DNA of 5,206 bases, from positions 33,970-39,175 of the forward strand of contig DMTS01000030.1 of assembly GCA_003477045.1 (NCBI GenBank), written 5' to 3'. Positions 5,062 through 5,206 of the stretch are shown here, in pieces. How positions within the stretch are numbered: position 1 is the stretch's first letter; the number at the start of each line of letters is the position of its first letter. The position numbers were made by a program, and so were the translations under genes. Below the pieces are notes generated by a model, which saw only the letters and a list, made by a program, of their open reading frames with translations, did not search any database and was not told the DNA's origin. The DNA comes from Candidatus Delongbacteria bacterium. Lineage in GTDB: Bacteria; UBA4055.

Positions 5062-5206
5062 TTATTTTTTCACGGCATTGCTGTCAGCAATTATATAATA
5101 AAATTTCTTAGTGTCCGCTGTAATTGTTGTATTCCATGTATTTACTGCGACAGATGTCAGATAAGCAAAAGTGCCGTAAGGGTCATTCGAGCTGTAGATC
5201 CTGTAT
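5062..5206 (-). CDS. C-terminal end of a probable surface/secreted protein with a fibronectin-III-like domain (partial)
   Basis: An open frame enters from the right edge and ends at TAA (5064-5062), giving 47 visible residues: YRIYSSNDPYGTFAYLTSVA at the start, then a Thr/Asn-rich strand, then KKFYYIIADSNAVKK at the end. The YRIYSS-DPYGTF...W...KKFYYI pattern is that of the last strands of FnIII-like domains, which are common at the ends of large extracellular proteins in FCB-group and candidate-phylum bacteria. No sorting signal is visible after the domain. It is on the same strand as the defence cluster but is separated by about 145 nt with a possible terminator and a new promoter, so it is probably a separate transcription unit. 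The start, full length and function are unknown. Confidence 0.6.
   Translation of the reverse strand, partial: YRIYSSNDPYGTFAYLTSVAVNTWNTTITADTKKFYYIIADSNAVKK

Noticed and set aside
1..5206. CRISPR arrays, insertion sequences, tRNA or rRNA genes
   Set aside because: No repeated spacer pattern, transposase-like frame, terminal inverted repeats or recognisable structural RNA was found; nearly all the sequence is accounted for by the defence cluster.

Overview
This window is almost entirely a single minus-strand gene cluster for oxygen and reactive-oxygen defence and iron handling. It comes from a low-GC (estimated by eye at under 40%), strictly anaerobic or microaerophilic bacterium. The gene set (rubredoxin, flavodiiron protein, desulfoferrodoxin, rubrerythrin, ferritin, PerR) is typical of anaerobes that reduce O2, superoxide and peroxide with reduced rubredoxin instead of relying on superoxide dismutase and catalase. 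The host lineage is uncertain. Most genes have strong GGAGG-type ribosome binding sites, and two promoters look like TTGACN-17-TAnnnT. Both features argue against a typical Bacteroidota genome. The fibronectin-III-like tail of a surface protein at the right edge resembles those common in FCB-group candidate phyla such as Cloacimonadota, but this is only a hint.

Layout, read right to left in the direction of transcription. (1) 5206-5062: last 47 codons of a probable secreted or surface protein with a FnIII-like domain, followed by a weak terminator-like hairpin. (2) 5061-4916: control region with a sigma70-type promoter and a near-consensus PerR box over the start point. (3) 4915-4499: perR. 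(4) 4498-4417: short spacer with a second, good promoter. (5) 4416-1: rubredoxin, flavodiiron protein FprA, ferritin, desulfoferrodoxin, rubrerythrin, a rubredoxin-less ferritin-like diiron protein, a dihydroorotate-dehydrogenase-like flavoprotein, and the first 31 codons of a flavin reductase of the high-molecular-weight-rubredoxin type. Gaps between these eight genes are only 1 to 29 nt, so they very probably form one operon.

How they may work together: the flavin reductase/Hrb-like protein (cut at the left edge) could pass electrons from NAD(P)H to rubredoxin. Rubredoxin would then feed FprA (O2 to water), desulfoferrodoxin (superoxide to H2O2) and rubrerythrin (H2O2 to water). Ferritin would store the Fe(II) that would otherwise drive Fenton chemistry, and PerR would sense peroxide and control itself and perhaps the downstream genes. 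All metal ligands that can be checked are intact in FprA, desulfoferrodoxin, rubrerythrin, ferritin, rubredoxin and PerR.

The least understood members are the DHOD-like protein, which lacks the catalytic loop of true dihydroorotate dehydrogenases, and the 150-residue ferritin-like protein, which has an unusually exact internal two-fold repeat. No RNA genes, mobile elements, CRISPR arrays or long repeats were seen, and no gene-free stretch exceeds 300 bases.
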